Below, one piece after another: positions 25,389-33,328 of a stretch of DNA of 64,000 nt. Position numbers and translations under genes: made by a program. Source of the DNA: Rhodospirillales bacterium (GTDB lineage Bacteria > Pseudomonadota > Alphaproteobacteria > Rhodospirillales > WMHbin7); NCBI GenBank assembly GCA_016214125.1, contig JACRPC010000023.1:1-64000 (forward strand), given 5' to 3'. Below the pieces are notes generated by a model. That model was given only the letters and a program-made list of their open reading frames with translations. It was not told the DNA's origin and ran no database searches. Position 1 is the stretch's first letter; every line of letters begins with the position of its first letter.

Positions 25389-26092
25389 CCCCGCCCAAGG
25401 AAGCCTCGCATCGCATCGGCGGGCGGCTGTTGCCGCTCTTCATCCGCCGTCGTCCGGGCGCGGTGCGGATGACGCTTCGGCTCGACACCCGGGCCGAGGC
25501 CCTGCATCTCACCTTGCCCAAGGGCATCAGCACCGCCGAGGGGCTGGCCTTTCTCAACAGCCGCGAGGGCTGGATCGAGGCCAAGCTCAAGGCTCTGCCG
25601 CCGCGCGTGCCGTTCCAAGACGGGGCGGTGGTGCCGATCTTGGGCCGCGATCACCTCATTCGCTATCGGCCTCTTGATCGGCGCGGCACCTGGGTCGAGG
25701 AAGGCGTGATCCACGTTTCCGGCCATCCCGAGCATCTGCCCAGGCGGCTGCAGGATTGGCTCAAGGAGCGCGCCAAGGCGGAAATCGCCAAGCGCGTCCA
25801 CGCCAAGGCCCAGGCGGTGCGCCGTCGGGTGCGACGCGTTTCCATCCGCGATCCCAAGGCGCGTTGGGGAAGTTGCACCCAGGCCGGCCATCTTGCCTTC
25901 TCCTGGCGTCTGGTGCTGGCGCCCGTTGCTGTGCTCGACTACGTCATCTCGCATGAGGTGGCGCATCTGGTCGAACTCAATCACGGCGTCCGCTTCTGGC
26001 GCCTCGTTCATCAATTGGCGCCCGGGGCGGCCCAGGCGCGCGCCTGGCTGGTTCGCCACGGCAACAGCCTGCATCGGTACGGTTCCGTTTGA
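25385..26092 (+). CDS. YgjP-like (M48-type) metallopeptidase domain protein
   Basis: This 235-residue cytosolic protein of the YgjP/DUF45 family has a zinc motif HEVAH (in VISHEVAHLVELNH) followed by RFWRLVHQL, with RWGSCTQAGHLAFSWRL before it. These are conserved WLM/gluzincin-like proteins of unknown substrate, sometimes next to restriction genes. It starts by ATGA overlap with the DapA-like gene and its own stop overlaps a TTG start of the next gene. Confidence 0.9.
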   Translation: MTPPKEASHRIGGRLLPLFIRRRPGAVRMTLRLDTRAEALHLTLPKGISTAEGLAFLNSREGWIEAKLKALPPRVPFQDGAVVPILGRDHLIRYRPLDRRGTWVEEGVIHVSGHPEHLPRRLQDWLKERAKAEIAKRVHAKAQAVRRRVRRVSIRDPKARWGSCTQAGHLAFSWRLVLAPVAVLDYVISHEVAHLVELNHGVRFWRLVHQLAPGAAQARAWLVRHGNSLHRYGSV

Positions 26093-27297
26093 CGTCTCCT
26101 GCCAAAACCGATCCCATCGGGATGGTGCTGCTCTTGGGCCTGCTGCTTGGCATGGGCTCGCTCGCCGTCGACATGGTGACGCCGGTCCTGCCGGCGATCG
26201 CCGCCGAGTTCGGCAACGACATGGCCGGCGCCCAGCAGGCCTTCGGCGCCTTCTTTCTCGGCTTCGCCACCATGCAGCTCGTCTATGGCCCGTTTTCCGA
26301 CCGCTACGGCCGCCGTCCGGTGCTGCTGGTCGGGCTGGGCCTGTTCGCGGTTGCCAGTCTGGCCGGCCTTCTCGTCACCAGCCTGGGCGGGTTGATCGTC
26401 ATCCGCATTCTGCAAGGCATCGGTGCCTGTTCGGGGCCGGTGCTGGCGCGCGCCGTGGTGCGCGACCGCCATCCGGCCCAGGAATCGGCGCGCGTGCTGT
26501 CGCGTCTGCTGACGGTGATGGGGCTCATTCCCACCGTGGCGCCCTTGATCGGCGGTGTGCTGCACGACAACTTCGGTTGGCGCGCGACCTTCGCCGTTCA
26601 GGCGGCGATCGGCGCCGCCTGCTTTCTCTACATTCTTTTCCGCCTGGACGAGAGCAACCGCCATCTCGATCCCCGGGCGATCCACATCCGTCACATGCTG
26701 GGCAATTTCGCCACCCTGATCCGCAGCCCGATCTATCTCGGCTACGTGCTGGTGCTGTTTTTCGTCTTTCTCACCTTGTTCGTCTATCTGGCGGCGGGGC
26801 CCTTCGTCTTCATGGTTTATCTCGGCCACAGCGCCACCGAATTCGGCCTTTTGTTTCTGATCTCGATGTTCGGCTTCATCTTGGGATCCTATCTGTCGGG
26901 TCGGATGTCGGGCCGCTATACCCCGGCGGCGCTGGTGACCGGCGGCAGCGTGGTGGTGATCGGCGGCACGCTGGTGCTGATTGGGCTGGCTTTGCTGGGC
27001 GTCGCCCATTGGGCGGCGGTGCAATTCCCGGTCATGGTGATCTTCATCGCCCTCAGCTTCATCATTCCCAACGCGATCGCCGGGGCGATCAATCCCTATC
27101 CGCGCATCGCCGGCACCGCCTCGTCGGGCGCCGGCTTCATGCAGATGGTGAGCGGCCTCTTGGCGGCGCTTCTGGTCGGCCATTACCATGACGGCACCCC
27201 CTTGGGCATGGCGCTGTTGATGCTGGTGGGCGCGCTGGCGATGCTCGTTGCCCACGTCTTCTTGTCGCGGCGACCGGCCGCGCCGGCCGGGGATTAG
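26089..27297 (+). CDS. Bcr/CflA family MFS exporter, copy 1
   Basis: This 402-residue, 12-helix major facilitator is of the Bcr/CflA drug-efflux subfamily. Signatures are DMVTPVLPAIAAEFG in helix 1, the loop 2-3 motif YGPFSDRYGRRPVLL and motif C-like RILQGIGACSGPVLARAVVRD. The likely start is TTG 26089, overlapping the previous stop (TTGA); ATG 26122 is an alternative. It is followed after 6 nt by a second member of the same subfamily. Export of small drugs, cysteine or sulfonamide-like compounds is typical; the substrate here is unknown. Confidence 0.92.
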   Translation: MTSPAKTDPIGMVLLLGLLLGMGSLAVDMVTPVLPAIAAEFGNDMAGAQQAFGAFFLGFATMQLVYGPFSDRYGRRPVLLVGLGLFAVASLAGLLVTSLGGLIVIRILQGIGACSGPVLARAVVRDRHPAQESARVLSRLLTVMGLIPTVAPLIGGVLHDNFGWRATFAVQAAIGAACFLYILFRLDESNRHLDPRAIHIRHMLGNFATLIRSPIYLGYVLVLFFVFLTLFVYLAAGPFVFMVYLGHSATEFGLLFLISMFGFILGSYLSGRMSGRYTPAALVTGGSVVVIGGTLVLIGLALLGVAHWAAVQFPVMVIFIALSFIIPNAIAGAINPYPRIAGTASSGAGFMQMVSGLLAALLVGHYHDGTPLGMALLMLVGALAMLVAHVFLSRRPAAPAGD

Positions 27298-27303
27298 CGC
27301 GCG

Positions 27304-28488
27304 ATGCCCTCGCCCCGCTCGCGGTGGATCGCCGCGCTGCTCATCATTCTCATGGCCTTGTCGTCGCTCACCAACGATCTGACGACGCCGGCCCTGCCGG
27401 CACTCGGCCAGGCCTTCCACGCCCCTCTGGCCGAAACCCAATGGGTGTTCAGCGGCTTTCTGGTTGGCTTTTCCATCATGCTCTTGGTGAACGGGCCGCT
27501 CTCCGACCGTTTCGGCCGCCGCCCGGTTCTGCTGGCCGGGCTGGCTCTTTATGCCCTGGGCGGTTTGGTCTGCTGGCTGGGCGCCAGCCTGCCTTTGGTG
27601 GTGGCGGGGCGGGTGATCCAGGGCTTGGGCGCCTGCACCGGCTCGGTCCTGGCGCGCGCGGTGGTCCGCGACGTCTATGACGAGGCGGAATCGGCGCGCG
27701 TGCTGGGTAAGCTTTTCACCGTCATGGCGTTGTTTCCGATGCTCGGCAATCTGGCGGGCGGCGGCTTGATGGACCTTTTCGGCGCCCGGGCCTCGTTCGC
27801 GGTCCAAGCGGCGATCGGCCTGGTCAGCCTGATCGCCGTCTTCGCCCTTCTGGCCGAGACCAACGCCCAGCCCGATCTCCAGGCGGCCCGCTTGGGCCGG
27901 GTCCTTGCCGCCTATTGGCAGCTTCTGGGCAACCGCACCTATCGCGGCCATGTCGCGGCGCTGTTCTTCATCTACGGCGCCCTGTTCGCCTTCGTGGTCG
28001 CCGGCCCGTTCTATTTCATCCGCGATCGCGGCATCTCGCCCACTCTCTATGGCGCCTACTTTCTGATCGTCATGACCGGCTACATGGCCGGGTCCTATCT
28101 GAGCGGTCGCCTGGTGGCCAGGCTGGGCATCCCCAACGCCATGGCGGCCTGCGTCGTCTTGGCGATGACCGGCTCGGTCGTGGGCCTCGCCTTGGCCCTG
28201 GCGGGAATCGCCAGCGCGCCGGCGGTGTTGGCCCCCACCTTCCTGATCTGCGCCGCCACCGGGCTGGTGATGCCGGTGGCCTTCGCCGGGGCGATCGGAC
28301 CCTTTCCCGAGAAGGCGGGCACCGCCTCGTCGGGGGCGGGCTTCGCCCAGGTCGCCAGCGGCGTCGTCATTTCCGTTCTGGTCGGCAAGCTGCATGACGG
28401 CACGGCGCTGCCGATGATGGCGATGATGCTGGGTTGCGCCCTCTTGGCGGCGCTCACCTGGGCGCTGTGGGTGCGCCCCCGGCGATGA
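27304..28488 (+). CDS. Bcr/CflA family MFS exporter, copy 2
   Basis: This 394-residue, 12-helix transporter has the same domain plan and motifs as its upstream neighbour (NGPLSDRFGRRPVLLAGLAL; RVIQGLGACTGSVLARAVVRD; GTASSGAGFAQV against GTASSGAGFMQM), so the pair arose by tandem duplication and then diverged. ATG 27304 follows the previous stop by 6 nt without a clear ribosome site, suggesting translational coupling. The 3' end overlaps the convergent PBP gene by 35 bp. Confidence 0.92.
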   Translation: MPSPRSRWIAALLIILMALSSLTNDLTTPALPALGQAFHAPLAETQWVFSGFLVGFSIMLLVNGPLSDRFGRRPVLLAGLALYALGGLVCWLGASLPLVVAGRVIQGLGACTGSVLARAVVRDVYDEAESARVLGKLFTVMALFPMLGNLAGGGLMDLFGARASFAVQAAIGLVSLIAVFALLAETNAQPDLQAARLGRVLAAYWQLLGNRTYRGHVAALFFIYGALFAFVVAGPFYFIRDRGISPTLYGAYFLIVMTGYMAGSYLSGRLVARLGIPNAMAACVVLAMTGSVVGLALALAGIASAPAVLAPTFLICAATGLVMPVAFAGAIGPFPEKAGTASSGAGFAQVASGVVISVLVGKLHDGTALPMMAMMLGCALLAALTWALWVRPRR

Positions 28489-30292
28489 GGGCGCGCCAAA
28501 GCTGGGCCGGCAGGCCGCCGCCGGTGACGCCCTTCATCGGTTTGCCGTCGTCGTTGCCGAGCCAGACCCCGGCGACGAGCTGATCCGTGTAGCCCAGGAA
28601 CCAGGCGTCGCGGTGATCCTGGGTGGTGCCGGTCTTGCCGGCGACCGCCAGACCCTCGATCCGGGCCGTCTGGCCGGTGCCCTCGGCCACCGCCTTCTTC
28701 AGCATGGCGTCGAGCGCCCGCGCCTGCGGAGGTGCGATCACCGGGCCCGGCCCGCCGCCCGAACGGCGATAGAGGACGCGGCCCTGGACATCGCGGATTT
28801 CCCGGATGGCGTGCGGCCAGACTCCGCGTCCGCCGGTGGCGAAGGCGGCGTAGACGCCGGCCAATTCGAGCAGCGTCACCTCGCTGGTGCCGAGCGCGAT
28901 CGAGGCGTCGGCGCGCAAGGGGGTGGTGAGGCCCAGACGCTCGGCCAGCGTCACCACCTTGGCGGCGCCGGTCCGCTCGACCAGGCGCACCGCCACCGTG
29001 TTGAGCGACTGGGCCAGCGCCTGATCGAGCGCCACCGGGCCCCGGTAGCGGCCATCGAAATTCTCCGGCCGCCAGCCCTTGAGGTCGATCGGCGCATCGT
29101 CGATCAGGCTGGTGGGCAAAAGGCCGGCCTCCAGCGCCGCCAAGAAGACGATCGGCTTGAAGGCCGAACCGGGCTGGCGGCGGGCGTCGGTGGCGCGGTT
29201 GAAGGCGCTTTCCGACCAGTCGCGCCCGCCCACCAGCGCCCGGACGGCGCCGTCGAGGCCCAGCACCACCACCGCCCCCTCGCCCGCCTGGGCTTGGCGG
29301 CCCGGACCGTCGAGCAGCTCGACCAACGCCTGTTCGGCCCGCCGTTGCAAGGAGCGCTCGAGGCTGGTCACCACCACCAGATCGCGTTCGATCGGCCCGA
29401 CATGGTCGTCGACCTGCTCAAGGACCCAGTCGGCGAAATGCCGCGCGAAGCCGCCGGTCTGGGCGCGCGCCAATCCGGGCGCCTGGGCCAGCGCGGCTCG
29501 TTCCTCGGCGGCATTGATGCGGCCCTGATCGCGCATCGCCGCCAGCACCTGGCGAGCGCGGGCCAGCGCCGCCTGGGGATCGCGGGCCGGGTTGAGGCGC
29601 GACGGCGCCTTGGGCAGCCCGGCCAGGACGGCGGCCTGCAAGAGCGTCACCTTCTCGGCCGGCACGCCGAAATAGCGCCGGGCGGCGGCATCGACCCCGT
29701 AAGTGCCGGCGCCCAGATAGACCCGGTCGAGATAGAGTTCGAGGATGCGCTCCTTGCCGAACTTGCGTTCCAGCCACAGCGCCAGCAACAGCTCTTGGAT
29801 CTTGCGCGCCGCCGTGCGCTCGGCGGTGAGGAACAGGTTCTTCGCCACCTGCTGGCTGATGGTGCTGCCGCCTTGCACCACGCGGCCGGCGCGAAGATTG
29901 ACCCAAAAGGCGCGGGCTAGCCCGATCGGGTCCAGCCCAAAATGGCTTGGGAAGCGGCGGTCCTCGATGGCGATCACCGCCTGGGGCAGAAAGGGCGGCA
30001 GATCGGCCAGACGGACCGGACGGCCATAGAGATCGCCGAAGGCGGCGATCGGCTGGCCGTCGGCGGCGACCAGGGTGATGCCCGGCCGGCGGGGCGCGTT
30101 GGCTGCCTTGTCGATGTCGGGAAGCGTGGCGGCGAACCAGGCCAGAACGGCCAGCCCCGCCACCAGAATCCAGACCAGGCCGATCAACAGGGCGCTTGAC
30201 AGAGTTTTCCACAGAGGCCTTTGCCGCCCCTTCGCCTTGGGAGCCGGCGACTCGGAACTTTTTTTCTTTCCCCTACGATATTTAGTAGCCAT
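28454..30292 (-). CDS. class A penicillin-binding protein (PBP1-type)
   Basis: This 612-residue bifunctional peptidoglycan synthase is anchored by one helix (about residues 29-53). The GT51 domain has EDRRFPSHFG, GGSTISQQVAKNL and RKIQELLLALWLERKF. The transpeptidase has GSAFKPI (catalytic Ser), SLNT and KTGTT. The basic N-terminus MATKYRRGKKK at ATG 30292 is the natural start; the frame stays open 93 nt upstream through the tandem repeats of the divergent promoter region. It is shorter than full PBP1a and resembles the compact PBP1 forms of alphaproteobacteria. Confidence 0.93.
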   Translation of the reverse strand: MATKYRRGKKKSSESPAPKAKGRQRPLWKTLSSALLIGLVWILVAGLAVLAWFAATLPDIDKAANAPRRPGITLVAADGQPIAAFGDLYGRPVRLADLPPFLPQAVIAIEDRRFPSHFGLDPIGLARAFWVNLRAGRVVQGGSTISQQVAKNLFLTAERTAARKIQELLLALWLERKFGKERILELYLDRVYLGAGTYGVDAAARRYFGVPAEKVTLLQAAVLAGLPKAPSRLNPARDPQAALARARQVLAAMRDQGRINAAEERAALAQAPGLARAQTGGFARHFADWVLEQVDDHVGPIERDLVVVTSLERSLQRRAEQALVELLDGPGRQAQAGEGAVVVLGLDGAVRALVGGRDWSESAFNRATDARRQPGSAFKPIVFLAALEAGLLPTSLIDDAPIDLKGWRPENFDGRYRGPVALDQALAQSLNTVAVRLVERTGAAKVVTLAERLGLTTPLRADASIALGTSEVTLLELAGVYAAFATGGRGVWPHAIREIRDVQGRVLYRRSGGGPGPVIAPPQARALDAMLKKAVAEGTGQTARIEGLAVAGKTGTTQDHRDAWFLGYTDQLVAGVWLGNDDGKPMKGVTGGGLPAQLWRALIAGGAPTAPR

Positions 30293-30346
30293 GACAGGCG
30301 ATAATAATGTATATGTTGATTCCGTCAAAGGGACCGAATCGGGTTG

Positions 30347-30382
30347 CGACTCGGGAAACGACTCGGGAAACGACTCGAAAAA
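30347..30382. repeat. three tandem 12-bp repeats upstream of the RHH gene
   Basis: CGACTCGGGAAA occurs twice in a row (30347-30358, 30359-30370), followed by a variant CGACTCGAAAAA (30371-30382). The array ends 20 nt before the ATG of a ribbon-helix-helix protein and about 55 nt from the divergent PBP start. Arrays of short direct repeats are typical operators of RHH proteins, so this may be an autoregulatory site. The repeats are seen; the operator role is inferred. Confidence 0.7.
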
Positions 30383-30402
30383 CAAGGGGGAGACGGCTTC
30401 GA

Positions 30403-30597
30403 ATGCGTAATCTTTCGGTAACGATCAGCCCGGAAATCGAGGCGCGCTTGGCCAGCCTGGCCGGACAGACCGGCAACAGCCTTGATGGCTGCGTGCAGCA
30501 GGCGATCATGGAATTCCTGGACGGTTGGGAAGATTATCTGAAGATGGTTTCCCTGCTCCAGCACGGCGAGGCCCGGCCCCAGCTCTCGGTGCGTTGA
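30403..30597 (+). CDS. ribbon-helix-helix (CopG/MetJ-like) protein
   Basis: This 64-residue protein has an RHH N-terminus: beta-strand LSVTISPEIEARL, helix A LASLAGQ, helix B SLDGCVQQAIMEFLDG. The start at ATG 30403 follows AAGGGGGAGA. RHH proteins of this size are DNA-binding regulators or antitoxins; no toxin gene adjoins it (the next gene is a 173-residue conserved protein). Tandem repeats directly upstream could be its binding site. A run of eight T follows the stop and may mark its terminator. Confidence 0.8.
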   Translation: MRNLSVTISPEIEARLASLAGQTGNSLDGCVQQAIMEFLDGWEDYLKMVSLLQHGEARPQLSVR

Positions 30598-30641
30598 TCG
30601 GGCGCTTTTTTTTGGTCGGCCCTTTGGGTTAGGATGCCCCG

Positions 30642-31163
30642 ATGGTCGACGATCCCACCCTGGACGACATTCCCGAGGACGAACGGGAACGCTTCCTCGC
30701 CTTCCGCGCCAAGGTGGACGGCGCCAACATCAATCCCCAAACCCTTCTCGCCACCGACTATCTCAATCACTTCAACGAAATCGTCATGATGATCGAGATG
30801 CTGCCCGACGCACCGGACTGCATCGAGGACGTCAACGCCTGGCAGCCCAAGACCTACGCCGAGCATTTCCGCGATTCCGGCTTCAAGGACAAGGATCTCG
30901 CCATCGAGGCCTATGGCGCGGTGCCGACCAAGTTCCGCGAACCCTTCGAAAAGGTGGTCGAGCAGATGAACCGCATCGTTAGGCTTACCGCCACCCGCTT
31001 TGGCGAGGCCTTGGCGGCGGGCGAGGACGCGGAAAGCCAGCGCGATTCGGTCGCCCAGTCGGTCGATCTGCTGCACCGGCTGGGCGAGATCGCCAGCTCA
31101 ATCATTCACGGCAGCACCAAGACCCTCGATCAGGACGAGATCGACGGCATCGTCGGCCGGTAG
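30642..31163 (+). CDS. conserved protein of unknown function
   Basis: This 173-residue acidic, soluble, mostly helical protein has a distinctive segment LATDYLNHFNEIVMMIEMLPD followed by WQPKTYAEHFRDSGF. I do not recognise a characterised family; similar proteins are, as far as I recall, limited to Rhodospirillales-like genomes. There is no signal peptide, membrane helix or metal motif. It starts 44 nt after the RHH gene, in the same direction, and converges with the DUF2892 gene. The helical amphipathic C-terminal half (SVDLLHRLGEIASSIIHG) could be an interaction surface. Confidence 0.8.
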   Translation: MVDDPTLDDIPEDERERFLAFRAKVDGANINPQTLLATDYLNHFNEIVMMIEMLPDAPDCIEDVNAWQPKTYAEHFRDSGFKDKDLAIEAYGAVPTKFREPFEKVVEQMNRIVRLTATRFGEALAAGEDAESQRDSVAQSVDLLHRLGEIASSIIHGSTKTLDQDEIDGIVGR

Positions 31164-31170
31164 ATCAGAA

Positions 31171-31371
31171 TCAGGCGTTCTTGCTTTCGCTTTTGCAGGT
31201 CTTGATGCCGAAGGGCAGATAGGCCGGGCAGAAGCCGATGGCGGCGGTCAGAAGCGGCACCAGCCCGATCCAGCCCCAAGGCGTCTTGGGTCCGACGAAG
31301 GCCAGCGACAGGATGCCAAGCCCGACGATGACGCGCAGGATGCGGTCGATGCCGCCCACATTCTTGATCAT
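31171..31371 (-). CDS. DUF2892 inner-membrane protein (YgaP-like)
   Basis: This 66-residue protein with two membrane helices starts MIKNVGGIDRILRVIVGLGI and contains GLVPLLTAAIGFCPAYLPFG. This is the DUF2892 domain, which is often fused to or found near rhodaneses. It is the second gene of a pair with a Crp/Fnr regulator 69 nt upstream, a common pairing linked to sulfide or thiol stress. Two cysteines (FCPAY and TCKSE) are conserved features of the domain. Confidence 0.88.
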   Translation of the reverse strand: MIKNVGGIDRILRVIVGLGILSLAFVGPKTPWGWIGLVPLLTAAIGFCPAYLPFGIKTCKSESKNA

Positions 31372-31440
31372 GACATTCTCCTCACGAAAAGGGTGCGGCC
31401 CTCGATATGCCGCGTTGCGGCCGGAGCGTCTGTAACCTTG

Positions 31441-32124
31441 TCACCGAGCCGAATCCTTGCTTTCGGCCAACCCGGCCAAGGCTCGCGGCTGGACCAGATC
31501 GAGCCGGCCCCGGGCCAGGCGCACCCAGCCCTGGCGCTCGAATTCCTTGAGCTGGCGGCTCACCACTTCGCGCGCCGTGCCCAGTTCGACGGCCAGCTCC
31601 TGATGGGTGGCGGCGATGCGCCCGGCGCCGTCTTGACGGGCGAGCAGGCATTGGGCGAGGCGGGCATCGATGCGGCCGAACGCCACCTCCTCGATCAAGA
31701 GCAGAAGATCGGAAACGCGGCTGGCGTAGCTTTGGAAGACGAAGCGGCGGAAGGCGGCCGATCCGGCCATCAGCGATTCGAAGGCCGGCACCGGCAGGGC
31801 CAAGGCGCGGATGTCGGTTTCGGCGATGCCCTCGGCGTCGTAATCGCGCCGGCCCAACAGGCAGGCGGTGGTGAGCACGCAGGTTTGGCCGGCTTCGACC
31901 CGGTAAAGGACGATCTCGCGCCCCGAGGCGGCGGTCTTTTGCACGCGGACCACGCCTTCCTCGACCACCAGATAGGCCTGGCAGGGACCGCCGGCGCGAA
32001 ACAGAACCTGACCGGCCGACGCACTCACCGGTCGGGCCTGGCTTTCGGCCAGACGCCGTGCCTCGGGCTCCAACGCTTCAAAGCCTTCGAGGATGGCGAT
32101 CCCGGATGGGGCGGTGTCGGTCAT
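31441..32124 (-). CDS. Crp/Fnr family transcription regulator
   Basis: This 227-residue regulator has a cyclic-nucleotide-type beta-barrel (about residues 20-130), a dimer helix and a winged helix-turn-helix (HQELAVELGTAREVVSRQLKEFE). It lacks the N-terminal cysteine cluster of FNR, so it is not an oxygen-sensing FNR. Two cysteines in GQTCVLTTACLLG within the sensor barrel could form a redox pair, as in the regulators usually found with DUF2892 genes; that is inference. The frame is open further upstream, but ATG 32124 gives the family N-terminus. Confidence 0.9.
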   Translation of the reverse strand: MTDTAPSGIAILEGFEALEPEARRLAESQARPVSASAGQVLFRAGGPCQAYLVVEEGVVRVQKTAASGREIVLYRVEAGQTCVLTTACLLGRRDYDAEGIAETDIRALALPVPAFESLMAGSAAFRRFVFQSYASRVSDLLLLIEEVAFGRIDARLAQCLLARQDGAGRIAATHQELAVELGTAREVVSRQLKEFERQGWVRLARGRLDLVQPRALAGLAESKDSAR

Positions 32125-32384
32125 CGGGAAAGGATAGCCTTCCCCCCCTGCGCATGAAACCCCGTTCGGGCCGAGCCGGCCGCCGTCGGCTTTCTTAACG
32201 ACGCGCGAAGGGGCCCGTTCATCGCCGTTCACGCCGGCGCAAGGAATCTCCCATTCAAGCTTGTTTGCGCCTCGGGCCGATCCGAGGAGAATGCCAAGGC
32301 ATGAATTGAAAAAAAGCTATCTATTTTCCGTTGGTTATAGGAAGCTTGGGTGCGGTCGAAGCGCGCCGGTTGCTTGCGTCGCAA

Positions 32385-32429
32385 AAGCGGGCATTCGAAA
32401 ATTTTTTTGATTTGCATCAATGCCCGCTT
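32385..32429. repeat. 11-bp inverted repeat around the FNR-type site
   Basis: AAGCGGGCATT (32385-32395) and AATGCCCGCTT (32419-32429) are perfect inverted copies separated by 23 AT-rich nt that include most of the FNR-type palindrome. It lies in the 411-bp gap between the Crp/Fnr gene and coxIII, which holds no gene. It could be a second regulator site or a cruciform; no T-run follows it. Confidence 0.6.
32407..32420. promoter_or_regulatory. FNR/ANR-type binding site
   Basis: TTGATTTGCATCAA is an exact match to the FNR consensus TTGAT-N4-ATCAA. Its centre is about 122 bp upstream of the coxIII start. A site at -41.5 would put the transcript start near 32455 and a -10 near GATAAC at 32439-32444. 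This suggests oxygen-dependent control of the oxidase operon by an FNR/FixK-type protein; the divergent Crp/Fnr gene is 283 bp away on the other side. The match is direct; the regulation is inferred. Confidence 0.75.
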
Positions 32430-32535
32430 CCGTTTGTTCGATAACTTCTTTTCAGGGATCGCCTTTCGGGATGAAAGAGGCGATCAATATTATAGTTTTG
32501 TAATATGAATGGCGATTAACGAGAGGGAGACCAGC

Positions 32536-33309
32536 ATGGCCAATCATTCGGCATCCCACGCCGGGGGGGCGCACGCCCATCATTGGGAAATCTCGACCTA
32601 TCCGGCGATCGTGGCGGTGGGGGTCTTGTTCCTGGTGCCGATGGCGTTCTCGGCCTGGTTCGTCTATCACTCCTTGCTGCTGACCGTGCTGTTCGCCGGC
32701 ATCGGCACGCCGCTGGTGCTGTGGGGCGTCTCGGGTTGGATCGGCGAGGGGATGAGCCACAAGGCGCTGCTGCCCGGAGTGGCGGTGGCCGGTCTTCCGG
32801 TCTTCATCATCTCGGAAGTCTTCATCTTCCTTTCGATCTTCGCCAGCTATTGGATGATGCGCCTGATGGCCGACGTCTGGCCGCCCGAGGGCACGCCCGC
32901 CATGCCCTTCGGCCTGCCGATCTTCATGACCGTGGTGTTGGTGACGTCGAGCGTCACCATCCACATCGCCGAGGAGAAGCAGGAGAAGGGCGATCTGGCC
33001 GGCTTCCGGTCGATGCTGATGCTGACCATTGCCCTGGGCCTCGTCTTCCTGGCCTGCACGATCTACGAATACAGCCACCTGCTCGGCATCGGGTTCGTTC
33101 CGGGCACCAACGCCTTCTCGACGGTCTTCTACTCGCTCACCGGCTTCCACGCCTCGCACGTGCTGGTGGGCGCGGCGGTGTTCGTGGCGGTGCTGATCCC
33201 GGCCTTTTCCGGCAAGACCAACCTCACCTTCACCAAATGCGCCGGGATCTACTGGCATTTCGTCGATCTGGTGTGGTTCTTCGTCGTCTCCCAGGTCTAT
33301 TTCTGGTGA
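32536..33309 (+). CDS. coxC: cytochrome c oxidase subunit III
   Basis: This 257-residue protein has seven predicted membrane helices. It carries the subunit III signatures FIISEVFIFLSIFASYWMM (conserved Glu), GFHASHVLVGA and YWHFVDLVWFFVVSQVYFW at the C-terminus. The His-rich N-terminus HASHAGGAHAHHWE is unusual. ATG 32536 is preceded by GAGAGGGAGA. It is the first gene of the operon, in contrast to the usual coxII-coxI-ctaB-coxIII order, and lies downstream of the FNR-type site. Confidence 0.93.
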   Translation: MANHSASHAGGAHAHHWEISTYPAIVAVGVLFLVPMAFSAWFVYHSLLLTVLFAGIGTPLVLWGVSGWIGEGMSHKALLPGVAVAGLPVFIISEVFIFLSIFASYWMMRLMADVWPPEGTPAMPFGLPIFMTVVLVTSSVTIHIAEEKQEKGDLAGFRSMLMLTIALGLVFLACTIYEYSHLLGIGFVPGTNAFSTVFYSLTGFHASHVLVGAAVFVAVLIPAFSGKTNLTFTKCAGIYWHFVDLVWFFVVSQVYFW

Positions 33310-33328
33310 GCCGGAACGGAGCGATCGC

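Noticed and set aside
26011-28395. 794-codon minus-strand frame across the two MFS genes
   Set aside because: Translation is dominated by Gly, Gln, His and Arg and mirrors hydrophobic codons of the transporters; not a gene.
30598-30630. Intrinsic terminator after the RHH gene
   Set aside because: Eight T residues are present but the preceding stem would be only about four pairs with a G-U; not strong enough to list.
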